Part shown: positions 10,940 through 22,106 of the stretch, one piece after another
Layout of the letters: every line of letters begins with the position of its first letter
Position numbering within the stretch: the stretch's first letter is position 1
Assembly: GCA_015501595.1 (NCBI GenBank)
Contig: JADNRX010000201.1
Span: forward strand, 39,197 to 103,196
Length of the DNA stretch: 64,000 nucleotides
Direction: 5' to 3'
Origin: Hymenopellis radicata
Lineage: Eukaryota; Basidiomycota; Agaricomycetes; Agaricales; Physalacriaceae
Notes under the pieces: model-generated
Told to the model about the DNA's origin: nothing
The model's database searches: none
The model's input: the letters and a program-made list of their open reading frames with translations, nothing else
Translations under genes and position numbers: made by a program

Positions 10940-13181
10940 ATGCCCACATTTTTCACCCACACGCTCGATACGCCCTCCTTCAAGGGTACACTTTCATTGA
11001 ATACTGGACTCTTCATCAATGGGCGCTTTATTGATCCTATTCGCGGAGGCTTCATTGAGTGAGTAACTATCACCTTCGCAGTGTGCCTATAACAATTGAC
11101 CCGTTTAACAGTGTCGTAAACCCAGGCGAGCCCCAACGTTGCTCATGAAAAGACACGGTACTGACGTTCTCCAGCTACCGGTAAAATAATCACGTCAGTT
11201 AGTGTTGGTACGAAGGAGGATGTCGACCTTGCAGTGAATGCAGCTAAAGCGGTAAGAATCACTGGGGCGCACCGAATAAGACACGCTTTTCTCACTCTCT
11301 ATCTGCTCTAGGCATACAAGACTTCTTGGGGCCTCAAGGTTCCTGGAGTTGAGCGTGGGAGGCTTCTGTCGAAACTCGCAGACCTCGTCGAGGCCAACAT
11401 TGATGAATTAGCCGCATTGGAGTCCTTGAACATTGGTACGTAGCTCGACGCACCGGGACTTTCATTTTCGCTTGCTGTCAGCTGAGCCTTATCACAGGAA
11501 GGCCATTTACTGCTGCGAAAACGCATGACTTGGGCGCTTCGATCGATGTTCTACGCTACTTCGGCGGATGGGCAGACAAGATTCACGGGAAGACGATCGA
11601 AGTAGGTGCTACGTCCGCTGCACTCCATCGGGCTTATCAGACCTCTCAGGCAAACGAAAACAAACTTGCTTACACTCGTCACGAGCCATTCGGAGTTGTG
11701 GTACGGTTGCTTCTTGTTCTCCAGCCTCGATAGCCAACGGTTCGATTAACTACAGGGCCAGATTATTCCGTGGAATTTACCTTTCGTACGTCTCATCGAC
11801 GCCTCATCAACGTATTCCGCTAATTTGTATCTAGATTTCTCTCACGAGCAAGATTGGCCCGGCCCTGGCGACTGGTAACACGATTGTTCTCAAGGTCATT
11901 TGTCTTCTTTCTTTGTTCCTTTCCTGCCTCATATCGAGGTCCCTAGCCCTCTGAATTAACCCCTCTGACAGCGCAAAAGGTCGCTGAACTGATCATCGAG
12001 GCTGGCTTTCCACCCGGTATGGCAGTCCCTCTTTCATCTGTCTTGGGTCACTGAGATTTTCAAAGGTGTCATCAACATCGTCAATGGATACGGTACGGCT
12101 TTGATCTCCTTGTTAGAATGTTGACCTCCATTTATGGCCTGTAGGTTATACCGTTGGTCAGGCAATTAGCGAACATCCACAGATCATGAAGATCGCTTTT
12201 ACCGGCAGCACTGCTACAGGACGTCGTATCCAAGAGGCGTCTGCGAAATCTAACTTGAAACCTGTGTCGTTAGAACTGGGCGGCAAGAGCCCAAACATCA
12301 TCTTCGACGACGCAGATATCGCTCAAGCAATCAAATGGGCAGCGTCTGCAGTGTTCCGCTACGCTGGTAGGGTGTCTTCTTGCACGAGGTACATGTAACC
12401 TAATGGTGATTTCCTCACAGGTCAAATGTGCACCGCAGGCTCGCGTATACTGGTCCAGGAAGGGATATACGATGAATTTCTGGAGAAACTCACGGGATCC
12501 GCCAAATCCTTTGCGGCTACGAAAGGCGATCCATTCGATCTCGCGACGCAGCACATGCCCCAAGTATCCGAGGTACAATTAAAGGTGAATATCCTCGTGA
12601 TGGGCATCCTCTTCTTGCCTGATAGTGTTACCTGCCAGCGTGTCCTTGGGTACATCGATATCGCCAAGAAGGAAGGAGCTCAAGTTCTTGTCGGTGGATC
12701 CCAGATGGGTTCGACAGGATACTACTTTGAGCCAGCTATAATCGCGGCGGACAATAGTATGCGTATCGCGAGGGAAGAGATCTTCGGTCCCGTGGCTTGT
12801 ATCATCAAGTTCAAAACGGAAGAAGGTGAGCGGGATTAGTCGTCCTACATCTACTTCCTCTGACTTGTGTCCAGAGGCGATCGGGATCGCGAACGACACT
12901 GACTACGGACTTGCCGCTGGTATCTTCACGCAGAACAACGCGCGAGCAATTCGGATGGCTCACGCTCTGGAAGCGGGGATGGCATTCGTGAATGAGTACA
13001 ATAATGTCGGCTGTAATATCCCTTTCGGCGGATACAAGCAGTCAGGAATAGGACGCGAGAATTCGGAGTATGCTTTGGCGATGTAAGTGGTTTCGTTCTT
13101 CTGTTACAACAGGCTTTAACGCCGGGGCATAGGTATACACAAGTAAAGGCGGTCCATATCAATATCGGGTTGAAATTGTAA
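10940..13181 (+). CDS. NAD(P)+-dependent aldehyde dehydrogenase, 504 aa, 15 exons
   Basis: Oxidises aldehydes to carboxylic acids; no mitochondrial presequence seen, so probably cytosolic. Exons: 10940-11058, 11112-11125, 11175-11251, 11312-11435, 11498-11601, 11641-11700, 11756-11785, 11835-11894, 11947-12016, 12066-12092, 12145-12366, 12421-12584, 12639-12825, 12875-13082, 13133-13181. Phases sum exactly. Motifs in order: TATGKIITSVSVG-type N-domain, PWNLPF, cofactor-domain GYTVGQAIS and FTGSTATGR, catalytic Glu in LELGGKSP, nucleophile Cys in GQMCTAGSR, EEIFGPV, PFGGYKQSGIGRE. Intron 2 (11126-11174) begins with GC rather than GT (CAG/GCGAGC, CTGAC branch site). Exon 2 is only 14 nt. No frameshift needed. 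Substrate cannot be told from sequence. Confidence 0.9.
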
Positions 13182-13287
13182 CAGTAATTCATGTAAGTGG
13201 AGAATTGGTAGTAAACGTACTTAGTAGAAATTGAGTTGGGATTTGGGTATTACATGACGATGGGGGTCACATCAAGTAGTCCGTCCT

Positions 13288-13690
13288 TCAAATTGTACGC
13301 CCAGCGCCAGTCAACGTAGACTGCTGTGCAGTTGAAATAGAACCAACAAATTCCTGGATATCCCTTGCGAAGACATTAGGACATTCGAGTGTCGAGTAGT
13401 GCCCTCCGTGAGAACGCTCCTTCCACATCGTGATGTTCTTGGCCACCGACGCCTGCGCCCACCACTTCGGGATGAAAGCGGTGTCGTAAGCGAACGGGCT
13501 GACTCCAAATGCGACCTCCTTGCCTACCACCAACGTCTGCCCGGCGGCCTGCATGTTCTCCTTGTACAACCGCGCGTGCCCCGCATTCTCAGAAATGAGA
13601 TAGATCATAGCCCAGGTAATCACGACCTCCTTCTCCCAGACGAACTCCGGCCCAACAAGAATGTGTAGCTTGTCGTGGGCACATAGAAAG
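13288..13690 (-). pseudogene. Epoxide hydrolase, C-terminal fragment
   Basis: Reads AHDKLHILVGPEF, VVITWAMIYL and later GVSPF, PKWWAQ and HGGHYSTLE. This is the C-terminal third of an EHN-type microsomal-like epoxide hydrolase, with the His of the HGGH motif that completes the Asp-His-acid triad. It has the same orientation and family as the N-terminal part at 15582-16368 but is separated from it by the TIR element at 13691-15577. Roughly 50 residues between the two parts are missing. The fragment stops at 13288. Confidence 0.7.
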
Positions 13691-15577
13691 TAGCGGGAAC
13701 CCTCGCGGGACGGTGCGCTAGCGCATCCCGCGACAGCGCAAGCTGGGCTAGGGTTACCGCGACGACGCTAGGGTTACGCGCTAGGACCAGGGTAAGAGTG
13801 GAATTGTCTACCATTCTTTGGAATTGTCTACTGTTCTTCGAGTAATGAAATTAAAAATGTGCTACATATACATTACTTGCATATTTCCGTGACATGGAAA
13901 ACATAATCGTCCGGTCATTAGTCTGATTGAGGATGCAACAGCGCGTGCCCCTAAGATCTTGCCAAAAATGGGAAGACGTGTCTGGGCGCAAACGATCAAT
14001 CCATCCTTGATTGCGGACGATCATGCTGACGATAGCTGATTTCAACACGACAAGTCTCCTCTGATAGCCCTCATGCTGCGAACTCTGCTCAGACGAACTT
14101 TGATGGCCTGCCGAAGTTTCCAGTCAGATCTTCACATCAGCCCCTGCCGCTTCGATGTACGTCGCGCCACTAGTCTCGACCTGATGATGTGACATTTACG
14201 CGTTCTTTGCAACAGGTGTACTCCTTCGGAACATTGTTATGACCCCCAAGAGGTCCGTTCTCTCGTGTTGTCCGAATTGTACTTCAATTACGCATATGAT
14301 CTTGCTCTGTCTTGGGAATCTCTTCGTTTCGTGTGTACTCTGCTTGATCTCATGTTCTTCATCTCAGTAACCTATCCCGCTACACCCTTGCGCGTCGCGC
14401 AGTAGACCGCTAGCGCATCTCGCGCATTCCCGCTAGCGCATTGCGCTTGTGCGCTTGTGCGCGAGGGTGCGCGAGACTCCCGCGAGCATTCCCGCGAGTG
14501 CGCTACGGACTCTCCCGCAAGTGCGCGAGTGCGCTAGGCCTGCGCTATGACTCCCGCGACCTGCGCTAGAACTCCCGCTAGCATTGCGCAAGCCGATCTT
14601 CACTTGGTCGACCTTGTCGAAGTATTCATAGTAAGTCGCGCCATATAAATGTTCAAAAGAGCGTATTAATCATATAGAATGTAGGTTATTATAGATGTAA
14701 TCTATCTAGGCAAGAATCTATTCACCTCTTTTGCCTTTTACTCCTCTTTGGGTCTGTTTTTGAGTTATCTGCCGAGGCGTCTTGGTTTCCGCAGGACGTC
14801 GTTCGTGATGCGAGCAGAAGAGTAGCACCATGAGCCACCGGCGCACAGAGGGCCCAGTCGCGTTCTGGTAGATTCTTCAGCCTCACTGAGAACCAGTCAT
14901 TCAACTTTGCACAGTCATCAGAATCAAGACCACCGGCGTAGGGCACTGCTTGTCTTCAATTGTGGCCTTTAGACTTCAACCATCTTAAAGCTGGAACCTC
15001 GCTAACAATGCTGGCTGGATCCGACATAATCCGTAGGATCGTGTCGCGGTGTGGCAGGAGGACCTCGTCGATTTCACTGGTAAATGGTATCCCTTTCGTA
15101 TCGAGCAGAATGTTGTCGAATTGACTTTCGCTCCTGGAAGCCAGTGTCCATTTTCCGATCTATTACAATGTCAGTGACCGCATTTGCATTGATTTTGCTC
15201 TTACTGGTGTCTGATGTCGGTTCTTCTTGTCCTTCCAGTACTCGTCGGCCATGTCAGATTCCGGAACCTTTACTGTTTCCCCCGTCTTCGGCCACGAACC
15301 ATCCAGATAAAGGTTGCCTCGCCAGCGGCCATAGGCGTACTACAAGCCACCAACGCTCACCGTGGACGTCTCCAACACCATCAATAATCCTTCCCGGATA
15401 GTAGTAGTTGCCTTGTCTAACCAAGGCTGCTTTTCAGGGCCTAAGAAACACCGGTAAGTCAAGTAGCGCTACTATGCGCGACCACTTATGCGCGATTGCG
15501 CTAGGACCGGGGTAAGCATTCCCGCTTCCCGCGAGTGCGCTACACGCGAGCCCGCAAGTGCGCGAGGGTTCCCGCTA
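13691..15577. mobile_element. TIR element (about 1.9 kb) inside the epoxide hydrolase gene, carrying host-gene fragments
   Basis: Bounded by a perfect 17-bp inverted repeat: TAGCGGGAACCCTCGCG at 13691-13707 and its reverse complement at 15561-15577. Both outer ends are TA, which could be a TA target duplication. No transposase frame is seen. Inside are three GC-rich clusters built of GCGCTAG, CCCGCGAG and TGCGC words (about 13708-13800, 14390-14610, 15465-15577), a minus-strand fragment of an unrelated intron-bearing gene (14722-15333), and a plus-strand stretch near 14100-14260 that could be a kinase remnant (VYSFGTLL after a putative intron; weak). It resembles a non-autonomous, gene-capturing TIR element, but that class is inferred only from the ends and cargo. 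Confidence 0.55.
14722..15333 (-). pseudogene. Captured gene fragment with an intron and an in-frame TGA
   Basis: Coding-like minus-strand sequence in two exons: 15333-15205 (YGRWRGNLYLDGSW, DMADEYWKDKK) and 15159-14722 (IGKWTLASRSESQ, EVLLPHRDTIL, VPALRWLKSKGHN, stop, then RQAVPYAGGLDSDDC, LPERDWALCAPVAHG, and a basic tail). The intron 15160-15204 has GTAAGA and ATAG borders. The TGA at 14956-14958 sits in an open frame and would be Arg if CGA. I recognise a general resemblance to a multi-copy Agaricomycete protein of unknown function but cannot name the family. No start codon or 5' end is present, so it is a fragment. Confidence 0.5.
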
Positions 15578-15581
15578 AAAT

Positions 15582-16368
15582 CTATAGGCCCAGAAAGACC
15601 AGTGGGTTCTGTGTCGGCGAAGGCGGACTAAAGGCTTGGACGAAGTTGATATGAGCGCCGAGACAGATTTTGGGATATTCAGCAGCAAGAGAGCGCACGA
15701 CGCCTGCACCCCAGTCTCCGCCTTGAGCAATGAAGCTCGCGTATCCAAGGATATCGACCATGAGTTTTTTGAAGACCGACGCGATAGATTTGATTGTGAA
15801 TCCCGCACGCTGAACGGTGAATATTAGCATTGGCCATTTACCCGAGCAATTCAAAGCGCACCGAAGCAGGCGAAGAAAAGGCGAAGCCAGGTATGCTTGG
15901 AGCAACTATGTGGAATGCTTGGGCCTTGGGATCTTCTGGGTCAACGAGACGTGACAGTAAACCTTCGACCTAGAGTCGGCAAGTCGACGTGAATACTTAT
16001 TGTGAACGCGAAGAACAACTGACCTCCAGAAAACTGCCCGGCCATCCATGCACGAAGAGAAGTGGAATAGCATCGGCTCGCTTGCTGCGGTGATGGACAA
16101 AATGGACGTGCAGTTTCTCGTCTTCCTCCTCGATGTTCACCTCGAACATTTGAAAAGTCTCGTTCAATTTCTTCTCCACGTTACGCCAGTCGTAGAAATT
16201 GCGCCAATAGTCGACGAGGTCCTTTAGCTTGACTGCTGGAACTCCGTGGTCCATTCTTTCCCTTCAGGATGGCTGACATCGGGGATTATCAGACCACTTT
16301 TCACGCGTTCCGTGATCCAGGAGAGTTTGTCGTCCGAAACAGAGATTGAAAATGGTTTTGACTGTCAT
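15582..16368 (-). pseudogene. Epoxide hydrolase, N-terminal part (EHN domain to nucleophile elbow), truncated
   Basis: Alpha/beta-hydrolase of the EHN family, which opens epoxides to diols. Exons: 16368-16024, 15969-15862, 15809-15582. Seen: EHN domain (PFSISVSDDKLSW, DHGVPAVKLKDLVDYW), oxyanion motif HGWPGSFLE, and the nucleophile Asp in GGDWG. The frame needs one A fewer near 16355 (MTVKPFS) and one G more near 16256 (EWDHGV); with both, exon 1 is exactly 115 codons. The product stops at PLVFLGL just before the TIR element at 13691-15577. The His of the triad lies in the detached fragment at 13288-13690, so the encoded protein cannot be an active hydrolase. Confidence 0.7.
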
Positions 16369-17239
16369 GATGGGCAAGTTACGAGTCTAGTTATCATCTC
16401 AGAGGCGCGCAGAAATACATCCAATGGAATGACGCACGATGGCGCGCCGTCAATCAGAGGTTTCAAAACTCCCAAGAAAGCTGTGCGCGAGTAGGGTACG
16501 GACTCTTTCCCTGGAACGCAAATACAATGCCTGAATTCGTCAATTTGAGGTAGAGAGTTGGAGCCGAGGATGGTGGTGGTGGTGGTGGATAACTCTCGTC
16601 TTGTGGATAAGACGACAAGCTCTCGGACCACGTGGGCGCCCATCTCCCACGCGCCCAGGCCGACTCCGCATGGTGGTGGTTGTCTACAGAGCTGGTCTCG
16701 GGACCGAAGGTCAGGATCATCGTCATCATCGACGGCGGACCAGGACAAGGACAAGGCCAATACTCGGCTCGGTCCCATCAGGAACACCGGCTAGTGACAG
16801 GATGTGCTTACGTAGGCCCTAATCTACGCCACACTCCCGCCGTGCACCTACTCCTCACGGGGCTATCTCCGTCGAGCTCGCCGTAAATACGGGGTAGAAC
16901 GGTGGACTTGCAAAAGCTAACTCAACACAATCTATCAATTCGGGCAAGAGACCAGGACAATACCAATATATCACTGACATCCTGCATGATACCCATCTAT
17001 CAGATCACAGTTTTACCCGAAAGCAGGGAGAAATGACACGCACAGGCAAAGAGACTATATGATCACAGTGTCAAGACATCAACTTGAAGGAGCATCATCT
17101 GGTCAAACGAGAACTGAAATATAGAGACTCCAGCTACTCAAGAGCCAACGAGATACGAAGCATATCATCGAATTCATGCTAGTACATAACAGGACAGTAG
17201 GTAAAACAAGCTACATACACTACGTGCGTATATATACTA
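16369..17239. other. Gap without a gene
   Basis: Contains a short GGTGGT simple run near 16571-16590 and no convincing frame. It lies between the 5' ends/3' ends of two minus-strand genes. Confidence 0.4.
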
Positions 17240-18790
17240 CTAAATGTCCTCTCCTTTGTCGTCCTCGTGCAAACTACGACGAATCCTTCCGGCAAATGGC
17301 TCCAGCCTTGGTCCATACTGAGCAACAAGTCCATTCTGCACTAATATCTCCCATCGCTGTTCTCCCTCACTTCCCGGAGGAAAGGAAAGCTTCTGGTTCA
17401 GCCATAAAGTCTTCAGCGCTCTCGTCCGAGCCTCGCATATTCCTAACACGCTATTCATTGGGTCCCGAGTCATAGTCCCTCGTAAGTCCAAACTCTCAAG
17501 AGTGGGAACAAGCGTCCTCTCCATAAGAACATTGCCAATGAGGGCAGGGGGGAGTCCATTGACGCGTAGTTTCAGGCTGCGCAGCGTAGAAGACACGGAT
17601 TCGAGGAACGTGCGGAATGCCAGCTCTGGTAAAACCTCCAGCTTCTTTATACAGCACACCATTTCGATGTGGGACAGTCTGGGATGCTTGTTGTCGATCC
17701 CTGGCAAGAGGATAGGCGCCTTTGCTGGTTTAGTCTCGTACACGAGTTTGAGCGAAGACAGCTCTGGGACGTCTAGGCACTCGAACCACGTCCTCAGAGC
17801 ACCGACAACGTTATGGTGCTCGACGAGCGTCAAATGTATCATGTTGGGCATGTCAACCAACGGCAGAAGATTCGTCGTGTCACAACATAAATGTAGATGA
17901 GTGAGGTTGGTAAAATGCCGCCCGATGAAGATCAGGCCTCCTTCGTCGACGCCGGAAGGGAGGCTCAAATCAATGATCTGCTCCCAAGGTACGGTGAATA
18001 CATCCGGACGATAATGGCCGGCCCAGTGTGCTGTAAAGCGGACCAGGCGCGGGGTCATACAGAAGATTTCGGAGGGAATCGAGAATCCGCCGCCGAGAAC
18101 CTCCACAGCGATAGTCGTCACAGTTGTCAAGAGTCCCTGCGCGTTGTCCAAGCAGACCAAGTCTGCTAGGATGAAGGAGACGTTAAGACTTCTCCAAGAC
18201 GACGCGGTGGGAATGATCATGTACATGATAGCCTCTTGAGGCGTACCCTGCAATAACTGCGGACTGAATAGTGCGATGTCCAGTTCTTGGCCGCGCACGC
18301 GATTCAGGCAGACGCCGAGCCTAAACATAGTCCGCGAGAGCTGGAAGTTGCTCAGCGGGCGGAAATGGATATGGATTCGGGACCACAAGCGAGGTGTGTT
18401 GATAATAATACTACGCCATTGGCGGCATGTCTGTGAGGCAGGCCAGAGTCCTTGCGTCGAATCCAACGTGTCCGACGATGAATCACCGTCATACATGTGC
18501 TGGAAGACGTGGTAAAGGACGTCGTCGGGGACTAGACGAATGGGGTGAAGTATCGTGCGCGCATTACGGAAGTACGAGGCGATCTGGTTTCGCTGATTGC
18601 TCAGGTAAGCTATCTGCTGGTCCAGATCTGCGAGGATATCAGGCGCAGTCTGGACAATGGTCGAGAGGTCATGGCGCTCGGTCGCAGATGGCGGATCGTT
18701 GCATAGGAGAAGGGCCTCAACTCGCGCAGTGAGAGGTCCCGAAGCAGGAAAGTCTTTGTACGTTGGATAGGATGATATGTTGGAATCCAT
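17240..18790 (-). CDS. F-box-like protein, 516 aa, single exon
   Basis: Intact uninterrupted frame. The N-terminus has a short coiled-coil-like helix (DLDQQIAYLSNQRNQIASYF) followed by an F-box-like motif (PIRLVPDDVLYHVFQHM, then WPASQTCRQWRSIIINTPRLW). The rest is an irregular leucine-rich region (LTHLHLCC, LRSLKLRV, LESLDLRG), as in the large Agaricomycete F-box family. Expected partner is Skp1, via the F-box, in an SCF ligase; targets unknown. Start at MDSNISSYP is the first Met of the frame. It is the only F-box gene here with neither intron nor frameshift. Confidence 0.75.
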   Translation of the reverse strand: MDSNISSYPTYKDFPASGPLTARVEALLLCNDPPSATERHDLSTIVQTAPDILADLDQQIAYLSNQRNQIASYFRNARTILHPIRLVPDDVLYHVFQHMYDGDSSSDTLDSTQGLWPASQTCRQWRSIIINTPRLWSRIHIHFRPLSNFQLSRTMFRLGVCLNRVRGQELDIALFSPQLLQGTPQEAIMYMIIPTASSWRSLNVSFILADLVCLDNAQGLLTTVTTIAVEVLGGGFSIPSEIFCMTPRLVRFTAHWAGHYRPDVFTVPWEQIIDLSLPSGVDEGGLIFIGRHFTNLTHLHLCCDTTNLLPLVDMPNMIHLTLVEHHNVVGALRTWFECLDVPELSSLKLVYETKPAKAPILLPGIDNKHPRLSHIEMVCCIKKLEVLPELAFRTFLESVSSTLRSLKLRVNGLPPALIGNVLMERTLVPTLESLDLRGTMTRDPMNSVLGICEARTRALKTLWLNQKLSFPPGSEGEQRWEILVQNGLVAQYGPRLEPFAGRIRRSLHEDDKGEDI

Positions 18791-19155
18791 GGCTTCAGAA
18801 ACTTGATGATGTTTTCTAGACAGACTTCACGAGTTTGGTATCACCTATTGAAGAGAAAATAGAGTGACACTTACGTCTAATGTAGGACAACCTTCGCATG
18901 AGGCGAGGCTCAAGCCAACAATCCCTTTAGAAAGCAGGTGAACGTGGTTGAAGATAAAGCCTGTGTATGACATCATTCACCTGATCACGCGCGCGATAAT
19001 GTCTAGAAGTCAAATTGAAACTACGCTGGCCTCGCGGCGACTGCCCACCCCATAGAATATAGAATGAATAGGGCTACATTTTTATTGTGGGGATGTTCTA
19101 CGAAGCGACGACTTCCCACCTCCCAAACGAAAGTCGCACCGGTCTCCACTAGATC

Positions 19156-20603
19156 TCACAGACTATGTGCTACCAACCACCAAACGGATTTTCGAGGTAC
19201 ACGTGTCCCTCCAACACGCAGCCATCGTCGCCTCCAACTCCAATGGCGCAGCAAGACGTAGCGATCTGAATGACCCGTGCGGCTCGACGCGCGAGAGGAC
19301 CATCCCAAGAAGGGCTTTGTGGTCGCGGGAGATACACGGCAATCAAGATGTCGCAAACGCGGTAGAAACGGAGCTGCACCAGGATTCATGGGGACGGTAA
19401 GCTTCGAAATGAGTAGAGTGGGAATGAAACTGTCCTCCAGACAGAGATCTTCAACCAACGCAGTGTCTGAGAGGAAAGTGACAAGAGCTTCTGCTTCACT
19501 TGGCCGCCGGTAGTCAATTGCATAACCGCCGATGGTTAACTGCCGGCAGCCCCCGCCATCTTCCCTCCATTGCGTCCCGGGTAAACGAAACGTTGCATCA
19601 AAATACAATTTAAGATGCTGCAGTTCAGGAAATACCATATGCGAGTGTACATCTGCGATGCACTCGTCGGGCCCCTCAGTATCTTGGTGCAACCTCAACA
19701 ATGTTGTGGATGGGAAACAGATGCGAAACGCCGCCGGAAGACCCTTCCATGCCATCCCATCGCCAGAGTGAAAACACAGCAGCAACCTCTCAAGGTTTTG
19801 GGCTGTGCGCATGTCCACCAAAAAGGTCGGTCGGAGAGTGCCATATGTTGAGAGTGTTTTTAACTGAAAGAGAGGAAGAATAGTCCCGGCGTTCCACAGA
19901 CTCGCCTCGACATGTGCGGTGTGCAAATTTTTGGCCGTCTTTAGCAGTCCGCCCATGCTAATAGTAACGGTCTGCTCGTGTAAATCAGGCGGTAGGCAAT
20001 TCTCGAGCCAAATTTCCTCCAAAATATCCAAAGAACATGCTGGATCGGACGCTAGTGTGACATGCGTCTTCAGCGGAATGTCTAGAACAAGCCTCTTCCA
20101 GCGACGCACGGTGGAGAAGAGCACTGGAAACGTTGTGTTCTTACGGAGTTGGTCATTCAATGATGCCTTGTCGAACGAATGTACTTACCATATTCCAAGG
20201 GCACCGTAAAAGAACAGAGAGATGTCGTGTCCTGCAACGGTAGAGCTGCAGACGCAGGGCTTTGCCATCAAAGACGGTCCGAAGCTTCGACTTCAGAATG
20301 TAGCCTCTGAGATCGATAATGATTGTCGACCACATATCCGAGGTGGTAACCGCGATCGCTCTCCAAGACCTGGAGACTTGGGAAATCCACCAAGGTGACT
20401 GGCGTAGTCTCTGCAATGTAGAATGTTCCGCAGTGCGAATTTCGGTCCAATCGCTACACGCGTAAACGAAGATTTCACGTAGAATGTCATCTGGCGTGTC
20501 GTTGATAGGATGCTATGGCACGTAGAATCAGGTATGGCGGTATGAATTGGTAAAGCATTGCCCTTACGGGACCCATCCTGGACAGCAAGCGCACGCTCCT
20601 CAT
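19156..20603 (-). CDS. F-box protein, about 447 aa, three exons
   Basis: Exons proposed: 20603-20568, 20512-20189, 20139-19156; total divisible by three. F-box: DTPDDILREIFVYA followed by SPWWISQVSRSWRAIAVTTSDMW. Downstream is a leucine-rich-like region (LQHLKLYF, LRHLDCRV). Donors GTAAGG and GTAAGT and acceptors CATAG and GTAAG are seen. The first exon (MRSVRLLSRMGP) is short and the true start may lie further upstream. The last about 50 residues, rich in Arg and Trp, look unlike the family and could reflect a frame change or missed intron near 19300. Same orientation as the 17240-18790 gene; the two are only distantly alike. Confidence 0.6.
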
Positions 20604-20970
20604 GACGGCAAGAGGCAAGTACTTTCGGCAATCAAAATGTGCTGACAATTACTCATTGGTCACCTTTTTGATGTCACTCGCCACACGGTGAAGCCTTCTT
20701 AATGGGAACATTGTTCGGTAAACATGCTTGTTTCGACTCAGTATCTACGCTCACGAACCTACGCGTGGAGAATGGTTCACGGCCCCGCAGATACCGGCGG
20801 GCATGATGACAGCTGGAAGCTACTTACTTCCTAACAGACCTCCGAGTCGGAGGGCATACACAAGTTACAGAACGCCAATGACACAGTGACACAGACGAGT
20901 AGACAACCCGCCCCATGACGTAGATTTGCTTCTTTCTTTGAAATTCACTTCGCCGTAGTCGCCACCGGAG

Positions 20971-21229
20971 TACTGTACTCTTTCGACCGCATTTTCATAT
21001 AACGCGTCACGCGGGTCTGTGAAGCGAAGATCCAGGTACAGCATAACGCATCACGGACCCCAAAACTTGTTAGTGCTCGCTTAAATAGGCAATTTTTTCG
21101 CTCCGGCTGGCGCCGGAGCCTCCATATATAGTAATTCATGTGATTGTTGTGCCTAATGAAGATGTTCGCTACATCTTCACAACCATAACGTGTCACAGGC
21201 CGTGAAGATACGGTCGAAAGAGTACAGTA
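20971..21229. repeat. Foldback (MITE-like) repeat, 259 bp
   Basis: Ends form a perfect 19-bp inverted repeat: TACTGTACTCTTTCGACCG at 20971-20989 and its complement at 21211-21229. The similarity continues imperfectly inward (GTCACGCGGGTCTGTGAAG against GTGACACGTTATGGTTGTGAAG read on the other strand). A central hairpin GCTCCGGC/GCCGGAGC lies at 21100-21119. No coding frame and no clear target-site duplication. Confidence 0.5.
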
Positions 21230-21360
21230 GACATTACCGTCCGACCTCGTAAAACGTTCTGCGCCACGTCCCAAAGGAGGAAAACATCATGTTATTACCA
21301 GGCGGTGATGGTCCTACAGGCAAACCAACCAATCGAGGCGTCGGAAAAGCATGAAAGAAA

Positions 21361-22106
21361 TCACAAAATGGAAACGAGAACATAAACCGCGACTGCACCC
21401 GCGGCACACCTAATCACCGCAAGCACCCAGTTGCTCGCAGTGAAAGCATTGTAGCTCATGCCTGTTGATTGAAGACATGAAAATACGGAATAAGCGGGCG
21501 TGTGCCCCCCGTAGCAGAAACTTTGCCAGAGCGCCGCGGGAGATCCTGCGTAAACGAGCGTCAGTACTAGAGCGCAACTCATATGGCAAAGAATGCAACC
21601 TCCGACGATACCCGCCACACCGAATCCAAGGATAGTGAGCACTATAAAGAAAAATCCGTGCAGCAAAACAAGCGGCACCATGAAGATCCAAGGGCCCAGG
21701 AAGACCATTGTCGATATAGCGAGCGTGAGGTATGGATTAACAAGCACTAAGAAACACTCGTGAGCATCGAAATATGTCGTGTTGGAGAGGAACGGCCTCA
21801 CGTAGGGCGTCAAGAGGCAAAACCACTGGAAAAGGTATTTAGTTGAAAGGCACATGCTTGGGATACGAGCACTAGACATACCATGAGCAGAAAGCCAGTC
21901 CTTGATGGTTTCGAACCGAAGAACAATGGCATTCTCTATAAAACACAGTCGTCAGCGTCGTCGCATTCAAAGTACTGTAAAGCCTCACTACAAGCAATGA
22001 ACACATTCCGGATCCATTCCCAAACGGGGTTCACGGGGTCTACCGCAAGACGCACATCATCAGAGGCTCTGAATGTCGTTGCGCCGGGGAGGTGGTCAAT
22101 GTACAT
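21361..22106 (-). CDS. Small multi-pass membrane protein, 193 aa, four exons
   Basis: Exons: 22106-21989, 21935-21882, 21825-21802, 21746-21361; phases sum exactly. N-terminal soluble part (DHLPGATTFRASDDVR, VNPVWEWIRNVFIACKNA) precedes several hydrophobic helices (YLTLAISTMVFLGPWIFMV, LILHGFFFIVLTILGFGVAG region, and a last one near VLAVIRCAAGAVAVYVLV). I recognise it only as a conserved hypothetical family of Agaricomycetes with no assigned function. Start at MYIDHLPG is the only Met downstream of an in-frame TGA. Exon 3 is just 24 nt. Confidence 0.6.

Noticed and set aside
13778..15525. CRISPR-like or satellite array in the GC-rich word clusters
   Set aside because: Words recur without constant unit length or spacing, and the organism is eukaryotic; treated as element-internal repeats.
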